NCBI GenBank assembly: GCA_002431915.1
Contig: DJEP01000089.1
Span: 1-14,361 of the forward strand
Direction: 5' to 3'
Length of the DNA: 14,361 nt
Source of the DNA: Lachnospiraceae bacterium UBA5895
GTDB lineage: Bacteria > Bacillota > Clostridia > Lachnospirales > Lachnospiraceae
In this document: positions 1 to 8,153 of the stretch, one piece after another
Layout of the letters: every line of letters begins with the position of its first letter
How positions within the stretch are numbered: position 1 is the first letter of the stretch
Position numbers and translations under genes: made by a program
Notes under the pieces: generated by a model
Told to the model about the DNA's origin: nothing
Database searches by the model: none
The model's input: only the letters and a program-made list of their open reading frames with translations

Positions 1-632
1 ATTCCAGACTGCTGGAGCGTTCCGCAAGACTGAGCGCAGATAAAGGTGGCGGTTCCATCACCGCACTGCCCATCATCGAGACCCAGGCCGGCGATGTATC
101 CGCGTACATTCCGACCAACGTTATCTCCATTACCGATGGTCAGATCTTCTTAGAGAGTGATCTGTTCTTCTCCGGTATGAGACCCGCAGTCAATGTCGGT
201 CTGTCTGTATCCCGTGTCGGCGGTGCTGCACAGACCAAGGCTATGAAGAAGGCAGCCGGAAGTATCCGTATCGACCTGGCACAGTTCCGTGAGATGGAAG
301 TATTCACCCAGTTCGCATCCGATCTGGATAATGCGACCAAGGAACAGCTGCAGCACGGTCATGTACTGATGGAACTGTTAAAACAGCCTCTGTGCAGACC
401 CTTAAGCATGGCAGAACAGGTTATGACACTGTGCGCGGCCAACGGCAGAGTGATGCTGGATGTACCGGTAGATCAGGTAAAAGATTTCCAGATGAAATTC
501 TTAAGCTACATGAACGGACAGCACAGCGAGATCGTGCGTCAGCTGGAGACCACCAAGGTGCTGGATGACGAACTGAACAAGCAGATCTGTGACGCAGCTG
601 CGGAGTTTAAAAAGGAATTTTTGCAAAAATAG
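1..632 (+). CDS. atpA: F1F0 ATP synthase subunit alpha, C-terminal part (5' end cut by the window)
   Basis: The alpha subunit forms the F1 hexamer with beta and completes its catalytic sites. The reading frame is open from base 3 and gives 209 residues to a TAG stop; bases 1-2 finish an incomplete codon. The fragment contains the conserved alpha run KGGGSITALPIIETQAGDVS, then IPTNVISITDGQIFLESDLF and RPAVNVGLSVSRVGG. The Arg in SVSRVGG (codon 213-215) corresponds to the alpha arginine finger that reaches into the beta catalytic site. The remainder is the helical C-terminal domain. The full protein is normally about 500 residues, so the nucleotide-binding P-loop lies outside the window. atpG follows 36 bases later on the same strand, as in the standard atp operon. 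Identification is secure. Confidence 0.97.
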   Translation, partial: SRLLERSARLSADKGGGSITALPIIETQAGDVSAYIPTNVISITDGQIFLESDLFFSGMRPAVNVGLSVSRVGGAAQTKAMKKAAGSIRIDLAQFREMEVFTQFASDLDNATKEQLQHGHVLMELLKQPLCRPLSMAEQVMTLCAANGRVMLDVPVDQVKDFQMKFLSYMNGQHSEIVRQLETTKVLDDELNKQICDAAAEFKKEFLQK

Positions 633-668
633 AATTTGCACACAGTGATAACAACATAGGAGGTTAAC

Positions 669-1598
669 ATGGCAAATACGCGAGAAATACAAAGCCGTAT
701 GAAAAGCATTCAGGATACTATGAAGATCACCAATGCCATGTATATGATCTCTTCCACGAAGCTTCGGAAAGCGAAGAAGAATCTGGAAGAGACAGAGCCT
801 TACTTCTATACTCTGCAGACCATGGTCAGCAGAATCGTCCGTCACTTACCGGAGATCGATAACAGATATTTCGATGAGCGTAAGGACAAACCGGCCGGGG
901 AACGAACTACGGGATTGATCGTAGTCACCGCAGATAAGGGACTGGCCGGAGCCTATAACCATAACGTACTGAAAATGGCGGAAGAGCAGATGCAGAAAGC
1001 CGGCAGGACAGGAAAGTACAAGCTGTTTGTTGTCGGTGAGCTGGGACGTCAGTACTTCGGACACCGCGGCATCGAGGTGGCGGAGCAGTTCCATTACACT
1101 GCGCAGAATCCGACCCTGCATCGTGCCCGTATCATTACGGAGACCATTCTGGAGCAGTTCGAGGAAGAGCAGCTGGATGAGGTATATATCATTTATACCA
1201 GTATGCTGAACAGTGTAACGACGGAACCGAAAATGATGCGTCTGCTGCCTATCATACGGGAACGTTTTATCACCAAAGACGGACAGGATCTGAGTATGTA
1301 TCAGGAGCCGCTGATCATGACTCCGTCCCCGAAGGCGGTGCTGAATAACATTGTCCCGGACTTTGTCATGGGATATGTGTACGGTGCACTGGTAGAATCG
1401 TTCTGCAGTGAACAGAATGCCAGAATGATGGCCATGGAGGCGGCAAATAAAAACGCTTCCGCCATGATTCATGATCTGTCCATTCAGTACAACCGGGTAC
1501 GTCAGGCTATGATCACACAGGAGATTACAGAGGTCATTGCCGGTGCCAAGGCTCAGAAAAAGAAGAAAAAGGCAAGAAAGGAGGTCCTGAACAATTGA
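669..1598 (+). CDS. atpG: F1F0 ATP synthase subunit gamma with a lysine-rich C-terminal extension
   Basis: Gamma is the rotating central shaft of F1 and couples proton or sodium flow through F0 to catalysis in beta. The ATG start is preceded by AGGAGG at 658-663. The N-terminal helix (TREIQSRMKSIQDTMKITNA) and the C-terminal helix (YNRVRQAMITQEITEV) are the two family signatures and form the coiled coil inside the alpha-beta hexamer. The central domain includes the motif TADKGLAGAYN. The protein has 309 residues, longer than the usual 285-290. The excess is mainly a tail after AGAKAQ, with five consecutive lysines at residues 297-301 and the ending ARKEVLNN. The gene overlaps atpD by four bases (TTGA), so the two are probably translationally coupled. 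Confidence 0.97.
   Translation: MANTREIQSRMKSIQDTMKITNAMYMISSTKLRKAKKNLEETEPYFYTLQTMVSRIVRHLPEIDNRYFDERKDKPAGERTTGLIVVTADKGLAGAYNHNVLKMAEEQMQKAGRTGKYKLFVVGELGRQYFGHRGIEVAEQFHYTAQNPTLHRARIITETILEQFEEEQLDEVYIIYTSMLNSVTTEPKMMRLLPIIRERFITKDGQDLSMYQEPLIMTPSPKAVLNNIVPDFVMGYVYGALVESFCSEQNARMMAMEAANKNASAMIHDLSIQYNRVRQAMITQEITEVIAGAKAQKKKKKARKEVLNN
1577..1597 (+). promoter_or_regulatory. atpD ribosome binding site inside atpG, with TTG start overlapping the atpG stop
   Basis: A near-perfect Shine-Dalgarno sequence, AAAGGAGGT (1577-1585), lies within the last codons of atpG. It is nine bases before TTG at 1595-1597. The TTG shares bases with the atpG stop TGA (1596-1598). No ATG or GTG in this frame lies closer than the Met in KIVQVMGP, which is too far inside the conserved beta N-terminus. 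The strong site and overlap suggest reinitiation that keeps beta output tied to gamma translation, even though beta is needed at three copies per gamma. Confidence 0.85.
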
Positions 1599-3007
1599 GT
1601 AACGTAAGTGAAAAAAATCATGGTAAGATCGTTCAGGTCATGGGACCTGTTGTAGACGTAGAGTTCGAGAACAATGACCTTCCTTTTATCAAGGATGCCC
1701 TGGAAGTATATAACGAAGGCAAGCGTCTGGTCATGGAAGTGGCACAGCATATCGGCAACAATACTGTACGCTGCATTATGCTGGGGGCCAGTGAAGGACT
1801 CTGCAAGGATATGGAAGTTATCGCCACCGGAAGCGGTATTCAGGTTCCGGTAGGTAATAAGACATTGGGCAGATTGTTCAATGTATTGGGAGAGACCATC
1901 GATGGTGGAGAATCCCTGGAAGGAGAGAAACATTGGGTCATTCACAGAGATCCCCCTTCTTTCGAGGAACAGAGTCCTGTCGTAGAGATGCTGGAGACCG
2001 GTATTAAAGTCATCGATCTGCTGGCGCCCTATGCAAAGGGTGGTAAGATCGGTCTGTTCGGCGGTGCCGGTGTCGGCAAGACCGTGCTGATCCAGGAATT
2101 GATCCGTAATATTGCTACCGAGCACGGTGGATATTCTATTTTCACCGGTGTCGGAGAGCGTTCCCGTGAGGGTAATGACCTGTGGAGTGAGATGAAGGAG
2201 TCCGGAGTTCTGGAGAAGACGGCGTTAGTCTTCGGTCAGATGAACGAGCCCCCCGGAGCACGTATGCGTGTAGCCGAGACGGGACTGACCATGGCAGAGT
2301 ATTTCCGTGACGAAGAGCACCAGAACGTGCTGCTGTTCATTGATAACATTTTCCGTTTCGTACAGGCAGGTAGTGAGGTGTCCGCACTGTTGGGCCGTAT
2401 GCCTTCCGCAGTGGGATATCAGCCTACGCTGGCTACCGAAGTCGGTGAGTTACAGGAGCGTATCGCTTCCACGAACAAGGGTAGTGTTACTTCCGTTCAG
2501 GCAGTCTATGTGCCTGCGGATGACCTGACTGACCCGGCACCTGCCACAACATTCGCCCATCTGGATGCAACCACCGTTCTGTCCCGTAAGATCGTGGAAC
2601 AGGGTATTTACCCTGCTGTGGATCCGTTGGAATCCACTTCCCGTATTCTGGAGGAGGATGTGGTAGGCAAGGAGCATTACGAGACCGCACGTCAGGTACA
2701 GGCAATGCTGCAGAAGTACAAGGAACTGCAGGATATCATCGCTATCCTGGGTATGGAGGAGCTGTCAGACGAGGACAAGGTCACCGTATATCGTGCCCGT
2801 AAGATTCAGCGTTTCCTGTCCCAGCCCTTCCATGTGGCAGAGAATTTCACCGGTGTACCCGGTAAATATGTGCCTGTCAAGGAGACCATCCGTGGCTTCC
2901 GTGCCATCATTGACGGTGAGATGGATGAGTACCCCGAAGCTGCATTCTTCAATGTGGGAACCATTGATGAGGCAGTGGAGAAGGCGAAAAAGCTCATGGC
3001 ACAGTAA
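1595..3007 (+). CDS. atpD: F1F0 ATP synthase subunit beta
   Basis: Beta carries the catalytic nucleotide sites of F1 and makes or hydrolyses ATP at the cytoplasmic face of the membrane. The 470-residue protein has normal family length. It shows the Walker A motif GGAGVGKT at residues 156-163. The motif GERSREGNDLW follows, with catalytic Glu188 and Arg189. Walker B is VLLFID, ending at Asp250. The long conserved run SALLGRMPSAVGYQPTLATE follows. The DELSEED loop that contacts gamma and epsilon appears as EELSDED. The start is TTG, chosen from the strong ribosome binding site embedded in atpG and the alignment with the usual N-terminus GKIVQVMGPVVDVEF. No key residue is missing. It sits between atpG and atpC in the canonical order. 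Confidence 0.98.
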   Translation: MSNVSEKNHGKIVQVMGPVVDVEFENNDLPFIKDALEVYNEGKRLVMEVAQHIGNNTVRCIMLGASEGLCKDMEVIATGSGIQVPVGNKTLGRLFNVLGETIDGGESLEGEKHWVIHRDPPSFEEQSPVVEMLETGIKVIDLLAPYAKGGKIGLFGGAGVGKTVLIQELIRNIATEHGGYSIFTGVGERSREGNDLWSEMKESGVLEKTALVFGQMNEPPGARMRVAETGLTMAEYFRDEEHQNVLLFIDNIFRFVQAGSEVSALLGRMPSAVGYQPTLATEVGELQERIASTNKGSVTSVQAVYVPADDLTDPAPATTFAHLDATTVLSRKIVEQGIYPAVDPLESTSRILEEDVVGKEHYETARQVQAMLQKYKELQDIIAILGMEELSDEDKVTVYRARKIQRFLSQPFHVAENFTGVPGKYVPVKETIRGFRAIIDGEMDEYPEAAFFNVGTIDEAVEKAKKLMAQ

Positions 3008-3024
3008 GGAAAGGCGGTGTGCGT

Positions 3025-3441
3025 ATGAACACCTTCAGCTTGAAGGTCATTGCCAGTGACAAAGTATTTTTTGACGGAAAATGCAGTATCATTATTGTAC
3101 CGGCCCTGGACGGCGAGCAGGCCATTATGTCTCATCATGAGGATATGGTCATTGCCACGAAGGAAGGCGAGGTACGGTTCAAGGAAAAAGAAGATGACGA
3201 CTGGACCAAGGCTGTAGTCGGTGTAGGCTGCGTCTATATTTCCCATAACCGTGTGATCATGCTGGTGGATACGGCGGAGCGCCCGGAGGACATCGACAGA
3301 GTCCGTGCGGAAGCTGCACTGGAGCGTGCGAAAGAGCAGCTGCGCCAGAAGCAGAGCATCGAGGAGTATCATGTATCCCAGGCATCCATGGCGAGAGCTA
3401 TGATCCGTCTGAAAGAAGCCGGAAAATACGAAGTCAAATAG
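3025..3441 (+). CDS. atpC: F1F0 ATP synthase subunit epsilon
   Basis: Epsilon binds the foot of gamma, couples F1 to the c-ring and, in many bacteria, restrains ATP hydrolysis through its C-terminal helices. The protein has 138 residues, a normal length. Residues 1-85 form the beta-sandwich (FSLKVIASDKVFFDGKCSII through the VYISHNRVIMLVDTAER region). The rest is a charged two-helix hairpin beginning RPEDIDRVRAEAALERAKEQ. I chose ATG 3025 over an in-frame GTG at 3019: the purine-rich AAGGAAAGG (3006-3014) is well spaced for the ATG and too close to the GTG, and family members start MNTF-like. It lies 17 bases after atpD. No terminator hairpin follows, so some readthrough into the next cluster is possible. 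Confidence 0.95.
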   Translation: MNTFSLKVIASDKVFFDGKCSIIIVPALDGEQAIMSHHEDMVIATKEGEVRFKEKEDDDWTKAVVGVGCVYISHNRVIMLVDTAERPEDIDRVRAEAALERAKEQLRQKQSIEEYHVSQASMARAMIRLKEAGKYEVK

Positions 3442-3524
3442 GAAGTCGATCATAAAAAGTAAAATATAAGTAAAAAGTAACAAAATTAAGCCTGTAATGG
3501 TAGTAAATGTGTGCATTTCGGAAA

Positions 3525-3553
3525 TTGTTATTTTTCTGCCGGTGCGATAAAAT
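3525..3553 (+). promoter_or_regulatory. Predicted sigma-A promoter for the LTA-synthase/YfhO/YitT cluster
   Basis: TTGTTA (3525-3530) and TAAAAT (3548-3553) are separated by exactly 17 bases and each is close to the vegetative consensus. Transcription would begin near 3560, about 20 bases before the ATG at 3582 and just before the ribosome binding site GAGGAG (3567-3572). The upstream part of the spacer (3442-3524) is AT-rich, carries a direct repeat TAAAAAGTAA (3453-3462 and 3471-3480) and shows no intrinsic terminator after atpC. Confidence 0.6.
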
Positions 3554-3581
3554 CTCTTCATAATCAGAGGAGAGTTAAGCA

Positions 3582-5444
3582 ATGGATTATTTACAGAAAA
3601 AATCAATACGAAGTGTCGCAGCTGCCATTGCAGGCTTTTTGCGTCACTCCGTTCGGAAAATAGGAATCACCAGGGAGAAGCTTCCTTACTGTATAGCACT
3701 TGGGGTATGTCCGTTAGTGACATTTTATCTGTTTGAAATGTATACGCACAATCCTTTTACGACGATGCATTTCAAAACCCAGCTATTGAACATGGCGTTT
3801 TATGTACTGACCGCACTTCTGCTGTTTGGAATCGTGAAATACGTCCGTGTGGCGCTGATGCTGCAGACGGCTTTTTTCATGGTGGCGGGGTTGGCGAATT
3901 ATTATGTGCTGAATTTCCGCTCGGCACCGATTATGCCCTGGGATATTTATTCCATCGGTACGGCAGCCAGTGTGGCGGGGAATTTTAATTACACCCTGAA
4001 GGGCAGTACGGTGCTGGTCATTATAGGATTCCTGATATTGCTGTTGATTGAGAGCCGGTTTCATATGAAAGCTCCGTCACGCGTGGCGAAGAGAGCGGCG
4101 CTGATCCTTTTGAGCATTGCCCTGATCTGCGGCTACACCGGTATGGTGCAGAGCGAGAGCTTTGTGAGAAGCTTTGGCCTGTATGACAAGCTGTTTACCC
4201 CTACCGTGATGAACAAGCGGGACGGTAATATCGTGGCCTTTCTGATGGAACTGGAGTATCTGGATGTGGAGAAGCCGGCAGGCTATTCTCCGGAAGAGAC
4301 CGGCGGCAAGTATACACAGGCAGGACAGGATTCCACAGGCCTTACGGCGGCGGTGGAGGATCCGGAGAGCGTAAAGCGCCCGAATATTATTGTGATTATG
4401 GATGAGGCATTTTCCGATCTGGCGGTCCGGGGAGATTTTACCACCAATGAGGATTATATGCCCTTTATTCACAGCTTGCAGCAGGGCGCGGAGAATACCC
4501 GGACGGGATATCTGAATGTTTCCGTGCTGGGCGGGAATACTGCAAATACGGAGTTCGAATTCCTCACGGGCAATACCATCGGTTTTCTGCCACAGGGCAG
4601 CGTGGCTTATCAGCAGTATGTGCAGAAGGAGACGCCTTCTCTGGCTTCGTATCTGAAGGAGCTGGATTATCATACGGTGGCAATCCATCCTTATTATGCC
4701 AGCGGCTGGGACAGGGACAGAGTCTATCCACTGCTTGGCTTTGATGAGTTTTTGTCACAGGATGATTTCGTAAATCCGAAACGGATCCGGAATTATATTT
4801 CCGATGAGAGCAGCTTTGCCAAGATTATCGAGTTATATGAGAACAAGGAAGAAGGAGAGCCGCTGTTTGTCTTCAATGTGACCATGCAGAATCACAGCGG
4901 ATACGAAGAGGAATTCCATAACTTCACCCCGGACATTACGGTGGACGGCATTGATTCCAAGGCATTGTCCATGTATCTGTCTCTGGTAAAACAGACCGAT
5001 TCCGCATTGCAGGGGCTGATTGATTACTTCTCTCAGGCAGATGAGGATACTATGATCGTATTCTTCGGAGATCATCAGCCCACGACGTATGTGAGCAATC
5101 CGATCTTAAGAAATAATAAAGTGGATCCGGATACTTTAACAGAAGAAGAAAATCTGTTAAAATACAAAGTACCTTATGTAATCTGGAGCAACTTTGATAT
5201 TGCGGAACAGACGGGAGGAGAGACCAGTGCCAACTATCTGGCCATGGATGTGCTGGAGAACTGTGGTCTGCCGCTTCCGGCTCTTCAGAGCAGCCTGACC
5301 GGGCTTCGGGAGGAATATCCGGTGATCAGTGCAGCGGGAGTGAGAAAAGCCGACGGAACGCTTACGACCGTGAAAGAATGTGGGGAAGCATTGAACGATT
5401 ATCGGAGCCTGGAGTATTATCTGCTGTTTGATTACGGAAGGTAA
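3582..5444 (+). CDS. LTA-synthase-family membrane sulfatase/phosphoglycerol transferase
   Basis: This resembles LtaS-type enzymes, which sit in the membrane and polymerise glycerol phosphate from phosphatidylglycerol on the outer face. The 620-residue protein has about five N-terminal membrane segments (near residues 36-51, 70-87, 90-110, 142-157, 170-187), then a linker and an extracytoplasmic alkaline-phosphatase/sulfatase-fold domain from about residue 265. Metal and catalytic positions known from Staphylococcus aureus LtaS have counterparts here: Glu275 in IIVIMDEAF, nucleophile Thr320 in GGNTANTEFE, His369 and Trp376 in HPYYASGWDRDR, His437 in MQNHSG, and Asp497-His498 in FFGDHQP. The ATG has a good ribosome binding site. 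It leads a probable operon with the YfhO-like gene 25 bases downstream. The exact polymer (lipoteichoic acid or another glycerol-phosphate product) cannot be told, so no gene symbol is given. Confidence 0.88.
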   Translation: MDYLQKKSIRSVAAAIAGFLRHSVRKIGITREKLPYCIALGVCPLVTFYLFEMYTHNPFTTMHFKTQLLNMAFYVLTALLLFGIVKYVRVALMLQTAFFMVAGLANYYVLNFRSAPIMPWDIYSIGTAASVAGNFNYTLKGSTVLVIIGFLILLLIESRFHMKAPSRVAKRAALILLSIALICGYTGMVQSESFVRSFGLYDKLFTPTVMNKRDGNIVAFLMELEYLDVEKPAGYSPEETGGKYTQAGQDSTGLTAAVEDPESVKRPNIIVIMDEAFSDLAVRGDFTTNEDYMPFIHSLQQGAENTRTGYLNVSVLGGNTANTEFEFLTGNTIGFLPQGSVAYQQYVQKETPSLASYLKELDYHTVAIHPYYASGWDRDRVYPLLGFDEFLSQDDFVNPKRIRNYISDESSFAKIIELYENKEEGEPLFVFNVTMQNHSGYEEEFHNFTPDITVDGIDSKALSMYLSLVKQTDSALQGLIDYFSQADEDTMIVFFGDHQPTTYVSNPILRNNKVDPDTLTEEENLLKYKVPYVIWSNFDIAEQTGGETSANYLAMDVLENCGLPLPALQSSLTGLREEYPVISAAGVRKADGTLTTVKECGEALNDYRSLEYYLLFDYGR

Positions 5445-5469
5445 AAAAAGCTTGCAGGAGAGTATTTAT

Positions 5470-8139
5470 ATGAACGGCAATCAAACGACAGCAATCAGTG
5501 CAGAGCGCAAAGTGCAGAGAGGAATTTCTGCGCTTGCGTTCTTTGTGCCTGCACTGATCATGCTGGTCCTTTTTATCATACGAGGCATATATCCTTTTGG
5601 TGACCGGAGCTTTTTGTTCTCCGATATGTACCATCAGTATATGCCTTTTTTAAGTGAATTTGTGCATAAGATCAGGGCGGGAGAGGGTCTGTCTTATTCT
5701 TACAATGTAGGGATCGGATCTAATTTTCTGGCGCTGTACGTCTACTATCTGGCAAGCCCCTTTAACTGGCTGGTGCTTTTGCTGCCGGAGAACCTGATCA
5801 TGGAATTTATGAGTTATCTGGTGATTTTACGGATCGGTCTGATGGGATATACGTTCAGCATTTATCTGCGGAAATCTTTCGGTGTGGCGGAGCCTGCGGT
5901 GGTGCTGTTTTCCACCTGCTATGCTCTGTCCGGTTATCTGGCGGCCTATAACTGGAATGTGATGTGGCTGGACTGCCTGATCCTGTGTCCCCTGATCCTG
6001 CTGGGACTGGAGAGACTGGTAAAAGAGGGTAAATGGGTCATGTATACGGTGACGCTGGGACTCTGCATCCTGACCAATTATTATATTTCCATTATGATCT
6101 GCATCTTCCTGGTGCTGTATTTCGGAATGTTACTGATCACGGAATATTATGTCATGACGGAGGGCAGGAGCAAAAAAGCAGGGATCGTATTCGGTAGGAT
6201 CGGAAGATTTGCATTCGCATCCCTGTTGGCCGGAGGTCTGGCGGCGGTGCTGCTGATTCCGGAGGTCTGCGCGATTTTACGGACGGATTTCGGTAATTCG
6301 GATTTCCCGAGTACGTTACAGTCTTATTTTTCCGTGCTGGATATGCTGGCCAGACATTGTATGTGCGTGACCACGGAGAGAGGACTGGAGCACTGGCCTA
6401 ATATTTATTGTGGTGTGGCAGTGTTTTTGCTGGTGCCCATGTATGCGTTAAATGAAAAAATATCCATTCGGAAAAGGTTCTGCAATCTGGCGCTGGCGGG
6501 ATTTCTGCTGTTGAGTTTCGGAACCAATGTACTGGATTTTCTGTGGCATGGTCTGAATTATCCGGATTCCCTGCCGGCGAGACAGTCTTTTTTGTATATT
6601 TTCCTGATTCTGGTGATGTGTTACGATGCTTTCCGGAATATGGAGGGGACCTCTCCCAGGCAGATCCTGTATGGATATCTGGCAGCGGTGATATTTTTAC
6701 TGTGTTGTGAGAAGTTCGTGGAGAGTGAAGATTTTGATACCGGCATAGAGATCCTGACGCTGGTATTTGTCACGATCTACGGAGTGATCCTGTATCTGTA
6801 CCGGACCAGGCGGGATGAGCTGACGAGGCAGATCCTGGGGATTCTGGTGCTGGCGTGCGTAGTGGCGGAACTGAGCATCAATACATTCAATACGAGTCTC
6901 GGCACTACCGGACGAAGTGCTTATCTGGGAGACCAGGAGGATTACAAGGCGCTGTATGCCCTGGCGCAGGAGCAGGAGGGAGATGACTTCTTCCGTATCG
7001 AGAAGTTTACCCGCAAGACAAAAAATGACGGCACTCTGACCGGGTACCCTACGGCTTCGGTATTTTCTTCCACCATGAATTCCCAGGTCATGGATCTGTA
7101 TAAGAAGCTTGGTATGCGGCACAGCAAGGTCTATTACGGCTATGACGGTGCAACGGCTTTCGTGGCCGCACTTTTCAATGTGGATTATATGTTCGGGGAG
7201 TCGGACAAGTATGCAAACGGTCTGTACGAAATTGTAAATAACAGTGGTGATATTTATTTATATCATTGTAAGTACACACTGCCTTTCGGTTATGTGGCTC
7301 CTGTGGACTGGGATGTCACGGAGGAGATCAGTACCGGTGTCAGAGTACAGAATCAGCTGACAGAGGAACTGGGGATTGAGGAGGCGCTGTTAGACCATGC
7401 CACCGGTGAGACCGGCGGGGACAACGTATGCATTACCGCCGACCGGGCAGGCTATTATTATGCAAGAATCAATGCCACAGGTACGAAAAAGGTACAGGTG
7501 CTGGGCGGTACCCTGGAGACACAGGATTACGGTGATCTGAAGGATGGATCGATCCTGTATCTCGGATATTTGCAAAAGGGAGAGAGCGTGACACTGACCA
7601 ACGGTGACGATACGGACGAGACACCGAAGGTATCTGCGGAGGCCTATGTGCTGAATGAAGAAGTGCTGTCAGAGGCAGTGGAAATCCTGTCAAAAGAACA
7701 TCTGGAAAATGTAGAGATGGACAGTACCCATATTTCGGGAACATTAAGTCTGGGAGAAGCCGGACGACTGATCCTGTCGGTACCTTATGAGAAGGGCTGG
7801 ACGGTACGGGTCGATGGAAAAGAGGCAGAGCCGGAGATCTTCGGCGGAGCGCTGATGGCGTTTGATCTGGAAGCGGGAGAACATACGATTTCGATGCACT
7901 ATGTACCGGAAGGACGTAACATCGGTATTCTGGTGAGCGTGGGAAGCGTGCAGATCCTTGTGGGCTGCGTACTGTGGCAGAGACGCAGCGGCAAGAGGAA
8001 AGACCTCCGGGAAGCTGATTCTTCGCAAAAGGCATCGGACGAAGCGGAAACGGAGAGCACGGAAAAGATGGAAAACGAGAATGCGGAGAACACACACACG
8101 GAGGAAAGCTCCGTGAAGGAAGAGAACGAAAATATGTAA
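5470..8139 (+). CDS. YfhO-family polytopic membrane protein (probable GT-C-type glycosyltransferase)
   Basis: YfhO proteins are large membrane proteins with a GT-C-like fold. In Bacillus and Listeria they are implicated in adding sugars to lipoteichoic acid outside the cell. The 889-residue protein begins with one membrane segment (about 18-39). An extracytoplasmic loop follows with RSFLFSDMYHQY (Asp52 is a candidate catalytic acid) and the family run NVGIGSNFLALYVYYLASPF. NWNVMWLDCLILCPLILLGL (about 161-180) is another family hallmark. Many membrane segments follow, then an extracytoplasmic beta-rich region ending in VPYEKGWTVRVDGKEAE, and a last membrane segment (about 817-837). A 52-residue Glu/Asn/Ser-rich tail closes the protein. 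ATG 5470 with AGGAG (5456-5460) is preferred to an upstream in-frame TTG at 5428 that overlaps the previous gene. Confidence 0.87.
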   Translation: MNGNQTTAISAERKVQRGISALAFFVPALIMLVLFIIRGIYPFGDRSFLFSDMYHQYMPFLSEFVHKIRAGEGLSYSYNVGIGSNFLALYVYYLASPFNWLVLLLPENLIMEFMSYLVILRIGLMGYTFSIYLRKSFGVAEPAVVLFSTCYALSGYLAAYNWNVMWLDCLILCPLILLGLERLVKEGKWVMYTVTLGLCILTNYYISIMICIFLVLYFGMLLITEYYVMTEGRSKKAGIVFGRIGRFAFASLLAGGLAAVLLIPEVCAILRTDFGNSDFPSTLQSYFSVLDMLARHCMCVTTERGLEHWPNIYCGVAVFLLVPMYALNEKISIRKRFCNLALAGFLLLSFGTNVLDFLWHGLNYPDSLPARQSFLYIFLILVMCYDAFRNMEGTSPRQILYGYLAAVIFLLCCEKFVESEDFDTGIEILTLVFVTIYGVILYLYRTRRDELTRQILGILVLACVVAELSINTFNTSLGTTGRSAYLGDQEDYKALYALAQEQEGDDFFRIEKFTRKTKNDGTLTGYPTASVFSSTMNSQVMDLYKKLGMRHSKVYYGYDGATAFVAALFNVDYMFGESDKYANGLYEIVNNSGDIYLYHCKYTLPFGYVAPVDWDVTEEISTGVRVQNQLTEELGIEEALLDHATGETGGDNVCITADRAGYYYARINATGTKKVQVLGGTLETQDYGDLKDGSILYLGYLQKGESVTLTNGDDTDETPKVSAEAYVLNEEVLSEAVEILSKEHLENVEMDSTHISGTLSLGEAGRLILSVPYEKGWTVRVDGKEAEPEIFGGALMAFDLEAGEHTISMHYVPEGRNIGILVSVGSVQILVGCVLWQRRSGKRKDLREADSSQKASDEAETESTEKMENENAENTHTEESSVKEENENM

Positions 8140-8153
8140 GAAGGAGCAAGATT

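Noticed and set aside
846..1472. Antisense open frame (208 codons) within atpG
   Set aside because: Fully contained in a canonical gene, with no motif and a His/Arg-rich composition typical of shadow frames.
1557..1571. A-rich lysine codon run in atpG as a possible ribosomal frameshift site
   Set aside because: The run has AAA-AAG pairs but not the full X XXY YYZ slippery heptamer, and the nearby Shine-Dalgarno is fully explained by the atpD start.
3453..3480. Direct repeat TAAAAAGTAA after atpC as an iteron or attachment site
   Set aside because: Only two short AT-rich copies exist in a low-complexity stretch, with no integrase or replication gene nearby.
2806..3606. Antisense open frame (266 codons) across the end of atpD, atpC and the downstream spacer
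   Set aside because: It lies opposite two certain ATP synthase genes and shows no family features.
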